Source: Rubricoccus sp963708165 (GTDB lineage Bacteria; Bacteroidota; Rhodothermia; Rhodothermales; Rubricoccaceae). Taken from it: a stretch of 64,000 nucleotides of DNA. The notes under the pieces were generated by a model. The model was given only the letters and a program-made list of their open reading frames with translations, did not search any database and was not told the origin of the DNA. The position numbers and the translations under genes are program-made. Of this stretch, positions 16,972-24,710 are shown piece after piece; within the stretch, counting starts at the first letter, position 1; each line of letters opens with the position of its first letter. Where the stretch lies: the NCBI GenBank assembly GCA_963708165.1, contig OY970187.1:2914001-2978000 (forward strand), written 5' to 3'.

Positions 16972-18306
16972 CTAGAACATGAGCGGGAAGAGGAGCACGA
17001 CCGTCGCGCTCCAGATGGTGTAGACGGTGAGGTAGCGTGCCGTCCACGCCTCGACGGGCGCAGAGTGGGTGCCGGTGCCTCCGAGCCGCCGCCAGAGGGG
17101 GAGCACCATGCCCGCGAAGTGGACCGCGATAAGTGCGTTGAAGCCCACGACCGCGAGGCGGTTGGGCGTAAAGCCGCCCTCGGCCAGGCGCCCGGCCACG
17201 AATGCGAACGCGGCGATATCGGCCGCGAGCGCCAGCGTGACGAGCCCGGCAGCCACCCAGTCGGTCCAGTGCTTGTCGACCTCGGGGCGCTCGGCTTCGA
17301 TGAGGAGCACGAGGCCGAGCACGGCGATCAGCGCGATGTTGAGCGTGAGTAGCGTCTCGCGGTCGTTGAGCTCGCCGCTCAGGAGTAGGAATGGGAAATA
17401 GACCGCCAGCACGACGAGCGCCATCGGCCCGAAGACGCGAGCCACCAGCGGCGCGAGCCGTGCGCTTTCCGGCCGTTGTCCCGCTAGAAGCAGGCCGATG
17501 GGCAGCACGCCCAGGAGTCCGGCAGGCACGACCCACTCGCCAAGAATCTCCCAAGCGTCGATGTCGATGGCGTCGAACAGCGCCGCCGTCAGGCCTGTCA
17601 GCATCGCGCCGACGATCAGGAGTGGAAGTGCGAGCGCCGCGCCCTCGCCGACCAGTTGCACGTATCCCATCCGTCCGTCCGCGGACCGCCAGCGGCGACC
17701 GAGCGCGATAGCCGAGCCGACCGCCAGAAGCAGCGTCGGCAGGTGGAGCACGGAGAGCCACGCCACGTCGTCGGCCTCTGGCGATAAGCCCGCCAGAGGC
17801 CTCAGGCTCTGAACGCCCATCAGCACCAGGACAGCGACGCCACCTGCGATCAGCGTTTGCAGCGACGCCCGGTACCGCCGCGCCAGAAGCACGAGAATGG
17901 GGAGGAGCACGTAAAACGGAGCGAACCGCTGGTGGAAGTCGCTCTCGCGGCGCCAGTAGGTGTCGCTGTCGGCCCAGATCGTGTCCCGCAGGAACTCGGG
18001 GAGCTTGAACCACAACACCGCCAGCGCTATAGTGCCGACCGTCCACGCGAGAAGCGTCCGGGCGCGCGACGCGTCCAGCGCCTCCGCCCATCGCCACGGC
18101 GAACCCTCGGCCTCTGGCGACAGAGGCCGCGCAACGAGCAGGCCCTCGGCGTCGAGGCGCGCGTGCCAGAACGCGAGGCCGGGCTCCGCTTCGTGAGAGT
18201 CCCAGGCGGCCGAGAAGGCGCGCGAAAACGCCTTCGGGTCGTCCCGGTACAGCTGCTCCAGCGTAGCCGGAGCGCCGAGATGGTTGATGAGATCGGACGG
18301 TTCCAT
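16972..18306 (-). CDS. Polytopic membrane protein of unknown function
   Basis: A 444-residue protein from the ATG for MEPSDLINHLGAP. A soluble N-terminal region (about 90 residues, including WDSHEAEPGLAFWHARLD) precedes some 11-12 hydrophobic segments, ending at WSATVVLLFPLMF. The layout (short soluble head, many helices, conserved-looking Arg-Tyr-Leu-Thr-Val-Tyr near the end) resembles DUF4153-type membrane proteins common in Bacteroidota, but I cannot assign it firmly. It follows the winged-helix regulator gene by 79 bp on the same strand and shares the TTTGAAAYGCAAACC element with two other genes. Regulation by that neighbour is a reasonable guess. Confidence 0.6.
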   Translation of the reverse strand: MEPSDLINHLGAPATLEQLYRDDPKAFSRAFSAAWDSHEAEPGLAFWHARLDAEGLLVARPLSPEAEGSPWRWAEALDASRARTLLAWTVGTIALAVLWFKLPEFLRDTIWADSDTYWRRESDFHQRFAPFYVLLPILVLLARRYRASLQTLIAGGVAVLVLMGVQSLRPLAGLSPEADDVAWLSVLHLPTLLLAVGSAIALGRRWRSADGRMGYVQLVGEGAALALPLLIVGAMLTGLTAALFDAIDIDAWEILGEWVVPAGLLGVLPIGLLLAGQRPESARLAPLVARVFGPMALVVLAVYFPFLLLSGELNDRETLLTLNIALIAVLGLVLLIEAERPEVDKHWTDWVAAGLVTLALAADIAAFAFVAGRLAEGGFTPNRLAVVGFNALIAVHFAGMVLPLWRRLGGTGTHSAPVEAWTARYLTVYTIWSATVVLLFPLMF

Positions 18307-18310
18307 GAGA

Positions 18311-18328
18311 AGTGGTTTGCGTTTCAAA
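18311..18328 (-). promoter_or_regulatory. Shared upstream element before the membrane protein gene
   Basis: TTTGAAACGCAAACCACT ends four bases before the ATG at 18306, near-identical to the element over the uppS start. Inverted TTTG/CAAA arms suggest a dimeric regulator site. Confidence 0.5.
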
Positions 18329-18368
18329 GTCGTATATGCTGGCGCGGACCGTAGCGCTACGTGTATCG

Positions 18369-18386
18369 GCCTCTGGCGCCAGAGGC
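18369..18386. repeat. 18-bp iterated palindrome touching a stop codon
   Basis: GCCTCTGGCGCCAGAGGC overlaps the first base of the stop codon of the winged-helix regulator gene. Confidence 0.85.
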
Positions 18387-18742
18387 TAGGGCCTCGCGGC
18401 CTGAATGACGGCTTCCATCTGGTCTAGATAGCTCGCGAGCGCAGTCCGGCCTGTGTCCGTCAGGTCGAACTCGGTGTGTGGCATCCGGTCTACAAACGAC
18501 TTGGTGACGCGGAGGTAGCCCGCGTCTTCCAGCTTGCGCGCGTGGACCGAGAGGTTGCCGTCGGTCAACTCCAGCACCGCCTTGAGGTCCGTAAAGCTTG
18601 TCGCGCCGCCTGCCGCGAGCGCGCTCACGATCCCCAGACGCACGCGCTGGTGAATCACCGGGTCGAGGTCTGGCACGCCGCTGGCGACGCCAGAGGCGAT
18701 GCTGGTGCGTGTGGTGGATCGGGACGTGCGTCGGATGGCCAT
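18386..18742 (-). CDS. Winged-helix transcriptional regulator (ArsR/MarR-like)
   Basis: A 118-residue protein. After a basic, motif-derived N-terminal tail (SIASGVASGV), the sequence LDPVIHQRVRLGIVSALAAG then TSFTDLKAVLELTDGNLSVHARKLEDAGYLRV then FDLTDTGRTALASYLDQMEAVI is the winged-helix fold of the HTH_34/transcriptional regulator family. In Bacteroidota these small regulators usually sit with membrane protein genes and repress them. Here it lies between two membrane protein genes on the same strand, all preceded by similar TTTG/CAAA elements. It probably regulates this cluster; the ligand is unknown. Confidence 0.85.
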   Translation of the reverse strand: MAIRRTSRSTTRTSIASGVASGVPDLDPVIHQRVRLGIVSALAAGGATSFTDLKAVLELTDGNLSVHARKLEDAGYLRVTKSFVDRMPHTEFDLTDTGRTALASYLDQMEAVIQAARP

Positions 18743-18776
18743 GTCTGAAAAGCTGAAAGGGGAGGGGTGCCGGAGG

Positions 18777-19456
18777 CTAGCCTCCGTGCTTGCGCACGAT
18801 GAGGGCGCCGAAGAGGATGTGGACGCCGCCGAAGCCGAGCGCGAGAAAGGCGTTGCCCCAGACGGGCGGCGCCAGAAGCGCGAGCGCGCCGAGGAGCATG
18901 AAAACGGTACCCATCATGGGCACGAGCCGAACCGAGAACGTCCCGGCCGCCGCCACGCCTGCGCCGTAGCACAGCAGCCATAGGCCGGGCAGCAGGTGCA
19001 GGGTGATGCGAGTTGGAGACGGGAATCTGTCGCAGGGTCGTAGTCGGACGAGGGCTCGACCTCGAACCCGTACACGGCGAGTGTGAGGGCCACGCCTGCG
19101 AGGACAGCGGGAAGAAGGCCGAGAAAGAACTTGCGCCCCTGGCCGCTCAGAACCGGCGCGGACGATTTGCGCGCCTTGATGGCCGTCGCCCACGCGCCGA
19201 TGGCGAAGCCCACGAGCGCCTCGGCTGCCCAGACGGTGAGCCATAAGCTGACCGTCGGCTGCTGGTGCGCGATGTACGCCGCTACGATGGCGGTCGCGCC
19301 CATCGCAGCGCCGCCCCAACCGGGGACGGCCGTGAAGGTGCCGGTCCGCGCCATCGTCTCGCGGATGAAGCGCAGGTGCGCGTGCGCCGCGGCCTCGGGG
19401 CGGGCGGCGGGCTGGGCACGGCGGAGCGGGGCACGGTCTTGACGCATCTCTGGCAT
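18777..19456 (-). CDS. Hypothetical membrane protein, frameshifted
   Basis: From the ATG for MPEMRQDRAP the first frame runs about 145 residues: a soluble segment with RFIRETMARTGTFTAVPGWGG, then four helices to GVALTLAVYGFEVEPSSDYD. Near 19010-19030 the frame shifts and continues LPGLWLLCYGAGVAAAGTFSV and MMGTVFMLLGALALLAPPVW, ending VHILFGALIVRKHGG. Total about 225 residues with six or seven helices. The N-terminal MARTGTFTAVPGWGG pattern is seen in small membrane proteins co-encoded with winged-helix regulators in Bacteroidota; the role is unknown. The regulator gene follows after 34 bp. Confidence 0.65.
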
Positions 19457-19470
19457 CAGTGTAGTGAAAG

Positions 19471-19490
19471 CACTTTGCGTTTGCAAGTAC
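19471..19490 (-). promoter_or_regulatory. Third TTTG/CAAA-type element upstream of the membrane gene at 19456
   Basis: On the minus strand GTACTTGCAAACGCAAAGTG, with inverted CTTG-CAAAC-GCAAAG symmetry, 14 bp before the ATG. It is related to the elements at 18311 and 16885 through the common AAACGCAAA. Confidence 0.4.
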
Positions 19491-19639
19491 ATAGCTCAAA
19501 ACAGTTCTCTTGCCTCTGGCGCCGCCATGTACGCGGGAGGCAAAGCGGCCTCTGGCAACCGTCAGAGCGAGAGTGCCGCCAGAGGCCGAGCGTCCGTCTA
19601 CGTTCGCGCTCAATCCTGCCCTGAGCCTCTGGCGGGCAC

Positions 19640-19677
19640 AAAAAGAAGCCGCCCCGCCCAGAAGAGGGCGGGGCGGC
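19640..19677 (-). terminator. Intrinsic terminator downstream of tRNA genes
   Basis: On the minus strand a 12-bp stem GCCGCCCCGCCC / GGGCGGGGCGGC closes a TCTTCT loop and is followed by TTCTTTTTG. It ends leftward transcription of the tRNA/HNH cluster. Confidence 0.85.
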
Positions 19678-19682
19678 AGCCG

Positions 19683-19708
19683 TAGCGCGTACGGGAATCG
19701 AACCCGTC
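19683..19708 (-). tRNA. Detached 3' part of a tRNA-Glu (T arm, acceptor strand)
   Basis: The minus strand gives the T arm ACGGG-TTCGATT-CCCGT, then acceptor strand ACGCGCT and discriminator A. No 5' part precedes it. The acceptor pairs with the GGCGCGT of the 5' half at 20311-20353, so the two could be the ends of one interrupted tRNA-Glu gene. Confidence 0.7.
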
Positions 19709-19728
19709 TTATATCGTCAGTATCTCTG

Positions 19729-19800
19729 TAGCGCGTACGGGATTTGAACCCGTGTGACCACCGTGAAAGGGTGGCATCCTAACCCCTAGATGAACGCGCC
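19729..19800 (-). tRNA. tRNA-Glu (anticodon UUC)
   Basis: Complete cloverleaf on the minus strand: acceptor GGCGCGT/ACGCGCT, D arm with GGGGTTAGGA, anticodon arm CCACC-CTTTCAC-GGTGG (anticodon TTC), T arm ACGGG-TTCAAAT-CCCGT, discriminator A, CCA not encoded. It starts 3 bp after the stop codon of the HNH gene. Confidence 0.93.
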
Positions 19801-19803
19801 GTA

Positions 19804-20238
19804 TTAGTCGCGCCACGCGTACCACCCAAGCTGTTCCGCCGTCCGTAGACGGTGACAGTTTGCGCAGCGCACGTCGCACTTTCCAACCTCTTGCTGAATC
19901 CTCTTCAGCGTCTGGCTCCCGTTGAGAAATCGCCCGACTGTGAACGACTTGGTGGCCTGGTCGCGATGATCGAAGTCCAAAACCCGTGGGTCTTGAATCC
20001 CGCAGTCTTGGCACCCAACCCGCGCCAGATAATCCCAGGCCCAGTTTCTGACCTCGCCTTTCCGTGACTCGACAGCCGCTCGCGTTCGCTTTTTGTAGCT
20101 CTCGCGGTTGTTTACGTAGTGCTGCCGCTGATACGCACGGTTGCACGCACGGCACATAGACTGGTAGCCGTCGCGCTTGCGTCCAAACTCACTGAGAGGT
20201 TGAGACGTGTCGCACTTTGAGCAGGTCTTAGTATCCAT
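19804..20238 (-). CDS. Free-standing HNH endonuclease
   Basis: A 144-residue protein. An N-terminal zinc ribbon (CSKC at residues 7-10, then MCRAC) and a linker with QRQHYVNNRESYKKRT precede an HNH domain: CQDCG, then LDFDHRD, then CDVRCANCHRLRT, with the catalytic His in DFDH and the metal-binding CANCH. Similar proteins are intron-less homing nucleases of phages and mobile units. The gene has visibly lower GC than its neighbours and carries no copy of the iterated motif, which supports recent acquisition. Its stop is 3 bp from an intact tRNA-Glu, and pieces of another tRNA-Glu lie on either side. Confidence 0.85.
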   Translation of the reverse strand: MDTKTCSKCDTSQPLSEFGRKRDGYQSMCRACNRAYQRQHYVNNRESYKKRTRAAVESRKGEVRNWAWDYLARVGCQDCGIQDPRVLDFDHRDQATKSFTVGRFLNGSQTLKRIQQEVGKCDVRCANCHRLRTAEQLGWYAWRD

Positions 20239-20242
20239 ATCG

Positions 20243-20249
20243 CAAGATA
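20243..20249 (-). promoter_or_regulatory. Candidate -7 element TATCTTG before the HNH gene
   Basis: TATCTTG is followed by CGAT and the ATG at 20238, a leaderless spacing also seen before lptC. Confidence 0.45.
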
Positions 20250-20310
20250 CGGATTTGAAAGAGAAACAGGATTCAAAGAACGTGAGGGATCAATCCTCTT
20301 CGCGAGCAGA

Positions 20311-20353
20311 CCAGGATGAAAACCTGGCGTCCTAGCCGATAGACGAACGCGCC
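20311..20353 (-). tRNA. 5' half of a tRNA-Glu (anticodon UUC), interrupted
   Basis: The minus strand gives acceptor GGCGCGT, a D arm with TCGGCTAGGA, and anticodon arm CCAGG-TTTTCAT-CCTGG (TTC). The expected T arm and ACGCGCY acceptor strand do not follow; the sequence runs into AT-richer DNA leading to the HNH gene. It is probably non-functional unless joined with 19683-19708. Confidence 0.75.
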
Positions 20354-20381
20354 AGGGAGCCGGAAGCTAAGCGTCCGGCGG

Positions 20382-20456
20382 GGTGGATGACGGGAATTGA
20401 ACCCGCGACCTCCGGTACCACAAACCGGCGCTCTAACCAACTGAGCTACACCCACC
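20382..20456 (-). tRNA. tRNA-His (anticodon GUG)
   Basis: Acceptor GTGGGTG/CATCCAC with an extra 5' G opposite a C discriminator, as is characteristic of tRNA-His. D arm GCTC-AGTTGGTTA-GAGC, anticodon arm CCGGT-TTGTGGT-ACCGG, T arm CGGG-TTCAATT-CCCG. Confidence 0.95.
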
Positions 20457-20569
20457 ATGGCATTCCGCCAGAGGCGGGACGTGCTCAAAAGGTACCAACA
20501 CCCGCGGCGGTGCCCTCGCGAAGAAACTCTGAACGTGCCGCCCGAGACGCAGGCCTCTAGCGGCGAGCG

Positions 20570-22921
20570 CTACCGGAGCACGGCGATCTTGCCGTAGATC
20601 GTCCGCTCGCCGTTGGCGCCAGAGGCTGCGACGAGGTACACGCCCGACGGCACCAGGTCGCCGTCGCGCGCATCGCGGCCGTCCCATTGGAACGAGCCGC
20701 CGAACACGCTGTCGCTTTCGAAGACCACGCGCCCGTCCAGCGTCAGCACGCGCACGCGGCTGGTGGGGGCGTTGATGCCGCCGATGGTGATGCGCGCGCC
20801 AGAGGCAGGGCGGTACGGGTTGGGCGAGAGGCGCAGTTCCTCCGAGGCGAGATCTGGCCCGGTCGCGTCGCCTTTGTAGGAGTACAGGCCGTTCTCGGTC
20901 ACGAAGTAGACGAGGCCCGTTCTCGCGTCGATCGCGATGTCGAGGATGTCGTCCGAGGGAAGGGGTGTGGCGTCGGCAGTGAGTCGGAGCTGTATGCCGT
21001 CGCCTTCGGCGTTGAGCAGGAACGCGCCCGAGGATGTGCCCACCCAGATGCGACCGGCGGGGTCGACCGCTAGCGCGCGAACGTCGGCGTCGCGCAGGAG
21101 AAAGTCGAGGCTGCCGTCGGCGAGCTCTGTCGTCGGCACGACGGGCTGGGCGAGGGCGGGATCGCTGCCGAACGCGGAGCCGGGCGAGAACACGACCGCG
21201 AGGCCGCGGCGCGTGCCGATCCACATCCGGCCCTCGCGGTCGCGGACGACGGAGGTCACGTTGCCGTTGGGAAGCCCTTGCCCGTTGGCGCCTACGTTGA
21301 AGACGCGCCCGCGGTCGTCAGCGGGGCTGAGCGGGTCGCTGCCGGTGTCCCACGCCAAAAGGCCCTGCGGACCCATCGCGAGCCATTTCTGGCCGAACCC
21401 GTCCAGCGCGATGTCGTCGGCGGGTACGCCCAGGGGGCTGCCGGGAGGCGGCGGCAGGCCGTTCCAATCGTCGCGGGTGGCGCTAGCGGTGCCAGGGAAC
21501 GAATGGAGCGGGAGTGGGCTGCTCTTGTTGACCACCCACCACAGGTCGCCCTCGCGCACCATGTCTGAGATCACCACGTTGACGTCGCCAGAGGCGGGCC
21601 GCAGAGACGAGTTGGACGGGTCGAACACGGCGACCGACCCGTCCTCTTCGATCACGGCAAGACCCTTGCCGTCTGTTCCGGCGAGTGCTCCGCCCTCGGG
21701 ACGCGCGACGATGCTTTGAAACGACGAGAGGGGAAGAGCCGACTGGTCGGTTCGCAAGGTGGTCCACACGCCGTCGTCGAACCAACTCACGCCAGAGGCG
21801 CCGGCGCTACCGATCGCGATGGAGTTGGCGGCGGTCCAGATTCTGCCGTCACGGGCGATGTCGATGCTGGCGATGGAGTTGGCGAGCGGCCCGCTGGGCA
21901 CCTGAGGCGCCGGAACGACCGTCGTGGTGCCCTCCGCTGACGGGATCTCGGGTTGTTGAAACAGCCCGACGCCGCCATCTCCGACCCACAGGCGACCGTC
22001 TGGCCCGAGCGTGAGCGATTGGTGGCGCGCTGCCTCTGGCGCTGCATTGAGCACGCGAAGTGGCGCACCGAGTTGGTAGAGAAACACGCGCGAGCCGCCC
22101 TCATCGAGCGCTGCGAGGACGTTGCCCGTCACGACCAGATCCGGAAGCACCTCGTCTATAAAAAACTGTCGCTGCCAATCACCGGAGGGATCGCGCCGGT
22201 ACATGTCCCGGGGCTCGCCTCTGGCGGGGCGCCCGCCTGCCCACACGGTACCCTCGTAGAAGGCGAGCGAAAAGGACTCGCCCGTAAAGCCCTCGTCGCG
22301 CACCCAGGCCGAGGGAATCTGAAGGTTGGGCGAGTCGGTGGAGGCGCGCACGACGCCTTCGTCGGTCGCCAGCCAGAAGAACTCGCCGGTGCCATCGGGC
22401 GCGGGCGCTACGATGACGTCTTGCACGGGCGTGGCAGCGGGAAGCGGGCCCAGACGCGAGGCGGTCTGGCGTACCTCGTCTCGCGCGAGGTCCCACGTCA
22501 CCAACCCGAAGTCGGTGCCGATAAGCAAGTTCTGTCCACGTGGGCGGATGCGCGTCACGCCGCGGCTGGTGTACTGGTCGGCGCGTTTGATGTCGAAAAA
22601 CGAACGCACCTCGCCAGAGGCCGGGTCGATCCGGTCCAGCGTGCCATCGGCGTAGCCGGCCCAGACGCGTCCGTTGTCGTCGACGGCGAGCGCCTGGACT
22701 TCTCCGCCCGTGAGACCGTCGATGGTGGTGTACCGCTCGATAGCGCCATCGGCGGTGGAGACGGCAAAGATGCCCGCCGGTGTGGCAGCCCAGACCGCGT
22801 CGGCGGAAGAGGCGACCGCGCGAACATCGCGGTAGGCGGGATACGCCTGCCACGTCTGGGCGAGCGAGGAGCTACTGACCAGACACGCCAGCAGGAGAGA
22901 AAACGCGAGACGAAACCGCAT
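20570..22921 (-). CDS. porZ: PorZ-like two-propeller protein, T9SS-associated
   Basis: A 783-residue protein with signal peptide MRFRLAFSLLLACLVSSSSL. Repeats of the two-component-regulator propeller type (W-x-A/G-T-x-x-G-I/L, for example AVWAATPAGIFAV, RVWAGYADGTLDRI, RMWIGTRRGLAVV, RIWVGTSSGAFLL) build two beta-propellers. The C-terminus (LRLSPNPYRPASG ... RVRVLTLDGRVVFESDS ... DGDLVPSGVYLVAASG ... GKIAVLR) is a FlgD-like/CTD sorting domain. This is the PorZ architecture, an outer-surface T9SS component that delivers the anionic LPS anchor to sortase PorU. Assignment is by architecture; sensor propeller proteins look alike. It follows ribH by 46 bp. Confidence 0.7.
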   Translation of the reverse strand: MRFRLAFSLLLACLVSSSSLAQTWQAYPAYRDVRAVASSADAVWAATPAGIFAVSTADGAIERYTTIDGLTGGEVQALAVDDNGRVWAGYADGTLDRIDPASGEVRSFFDIKRADQYTSRGVTRIRPRGQNLLIGTDFGLVTWDLARDEVRQTASRLGPLPAATPVQDVIVAPAPDGTGEFFWLATDEGVVRASTDSPNLQIPSAWVRDEGFTGESFSLAFYEGTVWAGGRPARGEPRDMYRRDPSGDWQRQFFIDEVLPDLVVTGNVLAALDEGGSRVFLYQLGAPLRVLNAAPEAARHQSLTLGPDGRLWVGDGGVGLFQQPEIPSAEGTTTVVPAPQVPSGPLANSIASIDIARDGRIWTAANSIAIGSAGASGVSWFDDGVWTTLRTDQSALPLSSFQSIVARPEGGALAGTDGKGLAVIEEDGSVAVFDPSNSSLRPASGDVNVVISDMVREGDLWWVVNKSSPLPLHSFPGTASATRDDWNGLPPPPGSPLGVPADDIALDGFGQKWLAMGPQGLLAWDTGSDPLSPADDRGRVFNVGANGQGLPNGNVTSVVRDREGRMWIGTRRGLAVVFSPGSAFGSDPALAQPVVPTTELADGSLDFLLRDADVRALAVDPAGRIWVGTSSGAFLLNAEGDGIQLRLTADATPLPSDDILDIAIDARTGLVYFVTENGLYSYKGDATGPDLASEELRLSPNPYRPASGARITIGGINAPTSRVRVLTLDGRVVFESDSVFGGSFQWDGRDARDGDLVPSGVYLVAASGANGERTIYGKIAVLR

Positions 22922-22967
22922 GAGCAGACCGGAAGAAACGGCGTAGCGAAGGCTCAAACGGTGTGGG

Positions 22968-23510
22968 CTAGGAGGGCTGGCCGCCAGAGGCCCCGGCGGG
23001 TTGTGCCCCGGCAGGTTGTGCCCCGGCGGGTTGCGCCTCTGGCGTAGAATCGATGGTGCGGAGCAGGCCGATCATCTCGATGGCGCCTGCAGCGGCCTCG
23101 GCGCCTTTGTTGCCGGCTTTGGTGCCCGCACGCTCCCACGCCTGATCGAGCGTGTCGACGGTGAGCACGCCGAACATGACCGGCACGCCGGTGTCGAGCA
23201 TCACGCGCGCGCAGCCGCTGGCGACCGGGCCGGAGACGTACTCGAAGTGGGCCGTCGCGCCGCGGATTACCGCGCCGAGGCAGATCACAGCATCGTAGCG
23301 GCCCGTACTGGCCAGGCGGCTGGCCACGAGCGGAAGCTCGAAGGCGCCAGGGGCCCAGGCCACGTCGATGTGCCCAGCGTCGGCGCCGTGGCGCACGAGG
23401 GCGTCTTGCGCGCCGTCGACGAGCCGCCGCACGATGGCGTCGTTGAAGCGGCTGGCGACGATGGCGAAGCGGGAGCCATCGGGGGCGACGAGGGAGCCTT
23501 CGAACTGCAT
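22968..23510 (-). CDS. ribH: 6,7-dimethyl-8-ribityllumazine synthase with repeat-derived C-terminal tail
   Basis: A 180-residue protein. The lumazine synthase core contains FAIVASRFND, the substrate loop WAPGAFELPLVA, the ICLGAVIRGATAHFEYVS block with the catalytic His, and GVLTVDTLDQAWERAGTKAGNKG. It makes the penultimate riboflavin intermediate and normally assembles as a 60-mer or pentamers. After the normal end the protein carries a tail read from a repeat (PEA, three QPAGA units, SG). This tail is produced by the composite motif module at 22982-23044. No FMN riboswitch is evident upstream. Confidence 0.95.
   Translation of the reverse strand: MQFEGSLVAPDGSRFAIVASRFNDAIVRRLVDGAQDALVRHGADAGHIDVAWAPGAFELPLVASRLASTGRYDAVICLGAVIRGATAHFEYVSGPVASGCARVMLDTGVPVMFGVLTVDTLDQAWERAGTKAGNKGAEAAAGAIEMIGLLRTIDSTPEAQPAGAQPAGAQPAGASGGQPS
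22982..23044. repeat. Composite module: inverted motif pair around three 15-bp units (in ribH)
   Basis: CGCCAGAGG, then CCCCGGCGGGTTGTG, CCCCGGCAGGTTGTG and CCCCGGCGGGTTGCG, then CCTCTGGCG. It is translated in the RibH tail. Confidence 0.9.
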
Positions 23511-23593
23511 GGGCGTGGCGTGTGCAGCCCAAAGGTACGGACGGGCCCGTCGCGCGGACGGGGCAAGAGCGGTGCCCCGGGGAGCCTCCGGTC

Positions 23594-23658
23594 TGCCAGA
23601 GGCGCAACCCGCCAGAGGCGCAACATGCCAGAGGCGCAACCCGCCGAGGCCTCTGGCG
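23594..23658. repeat. Motif/CGCAACCC tandem array in the ribH upstream region
   Basis: Three copies of GCCAGAGG alternate with CGCAACCC or CGCAACAT, followed by GCCGAGG and CCTCTGGCG. CGCAACCC is the reverse complement of the end of the 15-bp unit. No gene is visible in 23511-23829 apart from this array. Confidence 0.85.
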
Positions 23659-23829
23659 TGAGTCGCGCGGATACGACAGAGACCCGCGGCCTGTGTCGCG
23701 AACGGAGGGCACAGCGCCGACAGGTGCCAGAGGCGGCGCGAGAAGACGCTCAATGGTCGCCCTGAGACCCTGAACGGCTGGTGCGGCACGGACGTTGCTG
23801 CGTTCTTCGGTAGCGCTTCCACCCCTCCC

Positions 23830-24006
23830 ATGACGACTTCCTCGACTCCCGCTCCCCAGGACTCTCGGCTCGACCTCCCCGTCCGCCTTCAGGTGCGTGT
23901 TCTCTCAGGCCTGCGCGCCGCGTGTACCGCTTCGGCACAGTTGCTTCGCCGCTTGGACCGCGAGGCCGAGACGCCCGAGGACCCGAGCACGCGCGCATAC
24001 GCCTGA
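23830..24006 (+). CDS. Small hypothetical protein (58 residues)
   Basis: A clean frame from ATG to TGA: MTTSSTPAPQDSRLDLPVRL, then QVRVLSGLRAACTASAQLLR and an acidic/basic tail. The Ala/Leu helix in the middle could be amphipathic. I recognise no family. Third-position GC is high and matches real genes here, but the short length leaves it uncertain. It points towards the convergent thioesterase gene. Confidence 0.45.
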   Translation: MTTSSTPAPQDSRLDLPVRLQVRVLSGLRAACTASAQLLRRLDREAETPEDPSTRAYA

Positions 24007-24050
24007 GCCTCTGACGCCGCGCCAGAGGGAAGAATCGAACCGCCAGAGGC

Positions 24051-24521
24051 CTATCTCTTCGGTCGCACGATCACGTTCGTCGCTCGCGCGAGCGCCGCGA
24101 CCGTGCCGTCGGGCAGCGTCATCTCGGCGTCGATCACGACCGAGCGGCCCGCGAGCCTGATCACGCGCGCTTCGATCTCGATGTGCGTGGCCTCTGGCGT
24201 GACAGGCGCGAGATAGGTCATGTTCATCTGCGTGGTCGCTGAGGGCGGGGCGGCGAGGTAGCTCAGCGGCCCGATCACGTTGTCCATCGCCATCGCGATG
24301 GCGCCGCCCTGCATGTGACCCATCGGGTTCTGCCATTTTTCGAGGATCGGAAAGCGCACGCGCATCCTCGCGCCGATGCCGTTCTCATCCCCCGGCTCGT
24401 ACGCCAGAGGCTCGGACTGCATCTCGTGGAAGACGGGCGGAGGCAATCTGAGGCCCTTTGCACCCATCGCGGCCATGCCTGCGAGGGCTTTGAGGAATTC
24501 GGGATCGGTCGGGTTGGCCAT
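24051..24521 (-). CDS. PaaI-type hotdog thioesterase
   Basis: A 156-residue protein from the ATG for MANPTDPEFLKALAG. The hotdog signature NPMGHMQGGAIAMAMDNVIGPL is present, with the helix-initiating HMQGG used for acyl-CoA binding, and the closing strands TQMNMTYLAPVTPEATHIEIEARVIRLAGRSVVIDAEM are typical of the 4HBT/PaaI group. It hydrolyses acyl- or aryl-CoA thioesters; the substrate is not readable. Extending the frame upstream would be possible, but this ATG gives the standard size. Confidence 0.85.
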   Translation of the reverse strand: MANPTDPEFLKALAGMAAMGAKGLRLPPPVFHEMQSEPLAYEPGDENGIGARMRVRFPILEKWQNPMGHMQGGAIAMAMDNVIGPLSYLAAPPSATTQMNMTYLAPVTPEATHIEIEARVIRLAGRSVVIDAEMTLPDGTVAALARATNVIVRPKR

Positions 24522-24710
24522 GCGTGCGGGGGCGCGTGAGAACGGCAGGGAGACCGCTCGCGCGGGTTTGGTTCCGCCAGAGGGCTCCGGCGCCAGGGGC
24601 GAGCGCCACACACGTTCCAACCCCAGCCCTCGAACGCCCCAACCCTTCACGGCCTCTGGCGAGATCCTTCGCGGGGTTGGTCCGTTCTTGAGCGAAACGC
24701 TCAACCGCAT

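Noticed and set aside
20281..20353. A second functional tRNA-Glu with an unusual T arm
   Set aside because: The sequence after the anticodon arm gives only a 4-bp stem with a non-standard loop and a poorly pairing acceptor strand. The matching T arm lies at 19683-19708.
23594..23658. CRISPR array
   Set aside because: Units of 8 + 8 bp with no variable spacers and no cas genes; they belong to the iterated-motif family.
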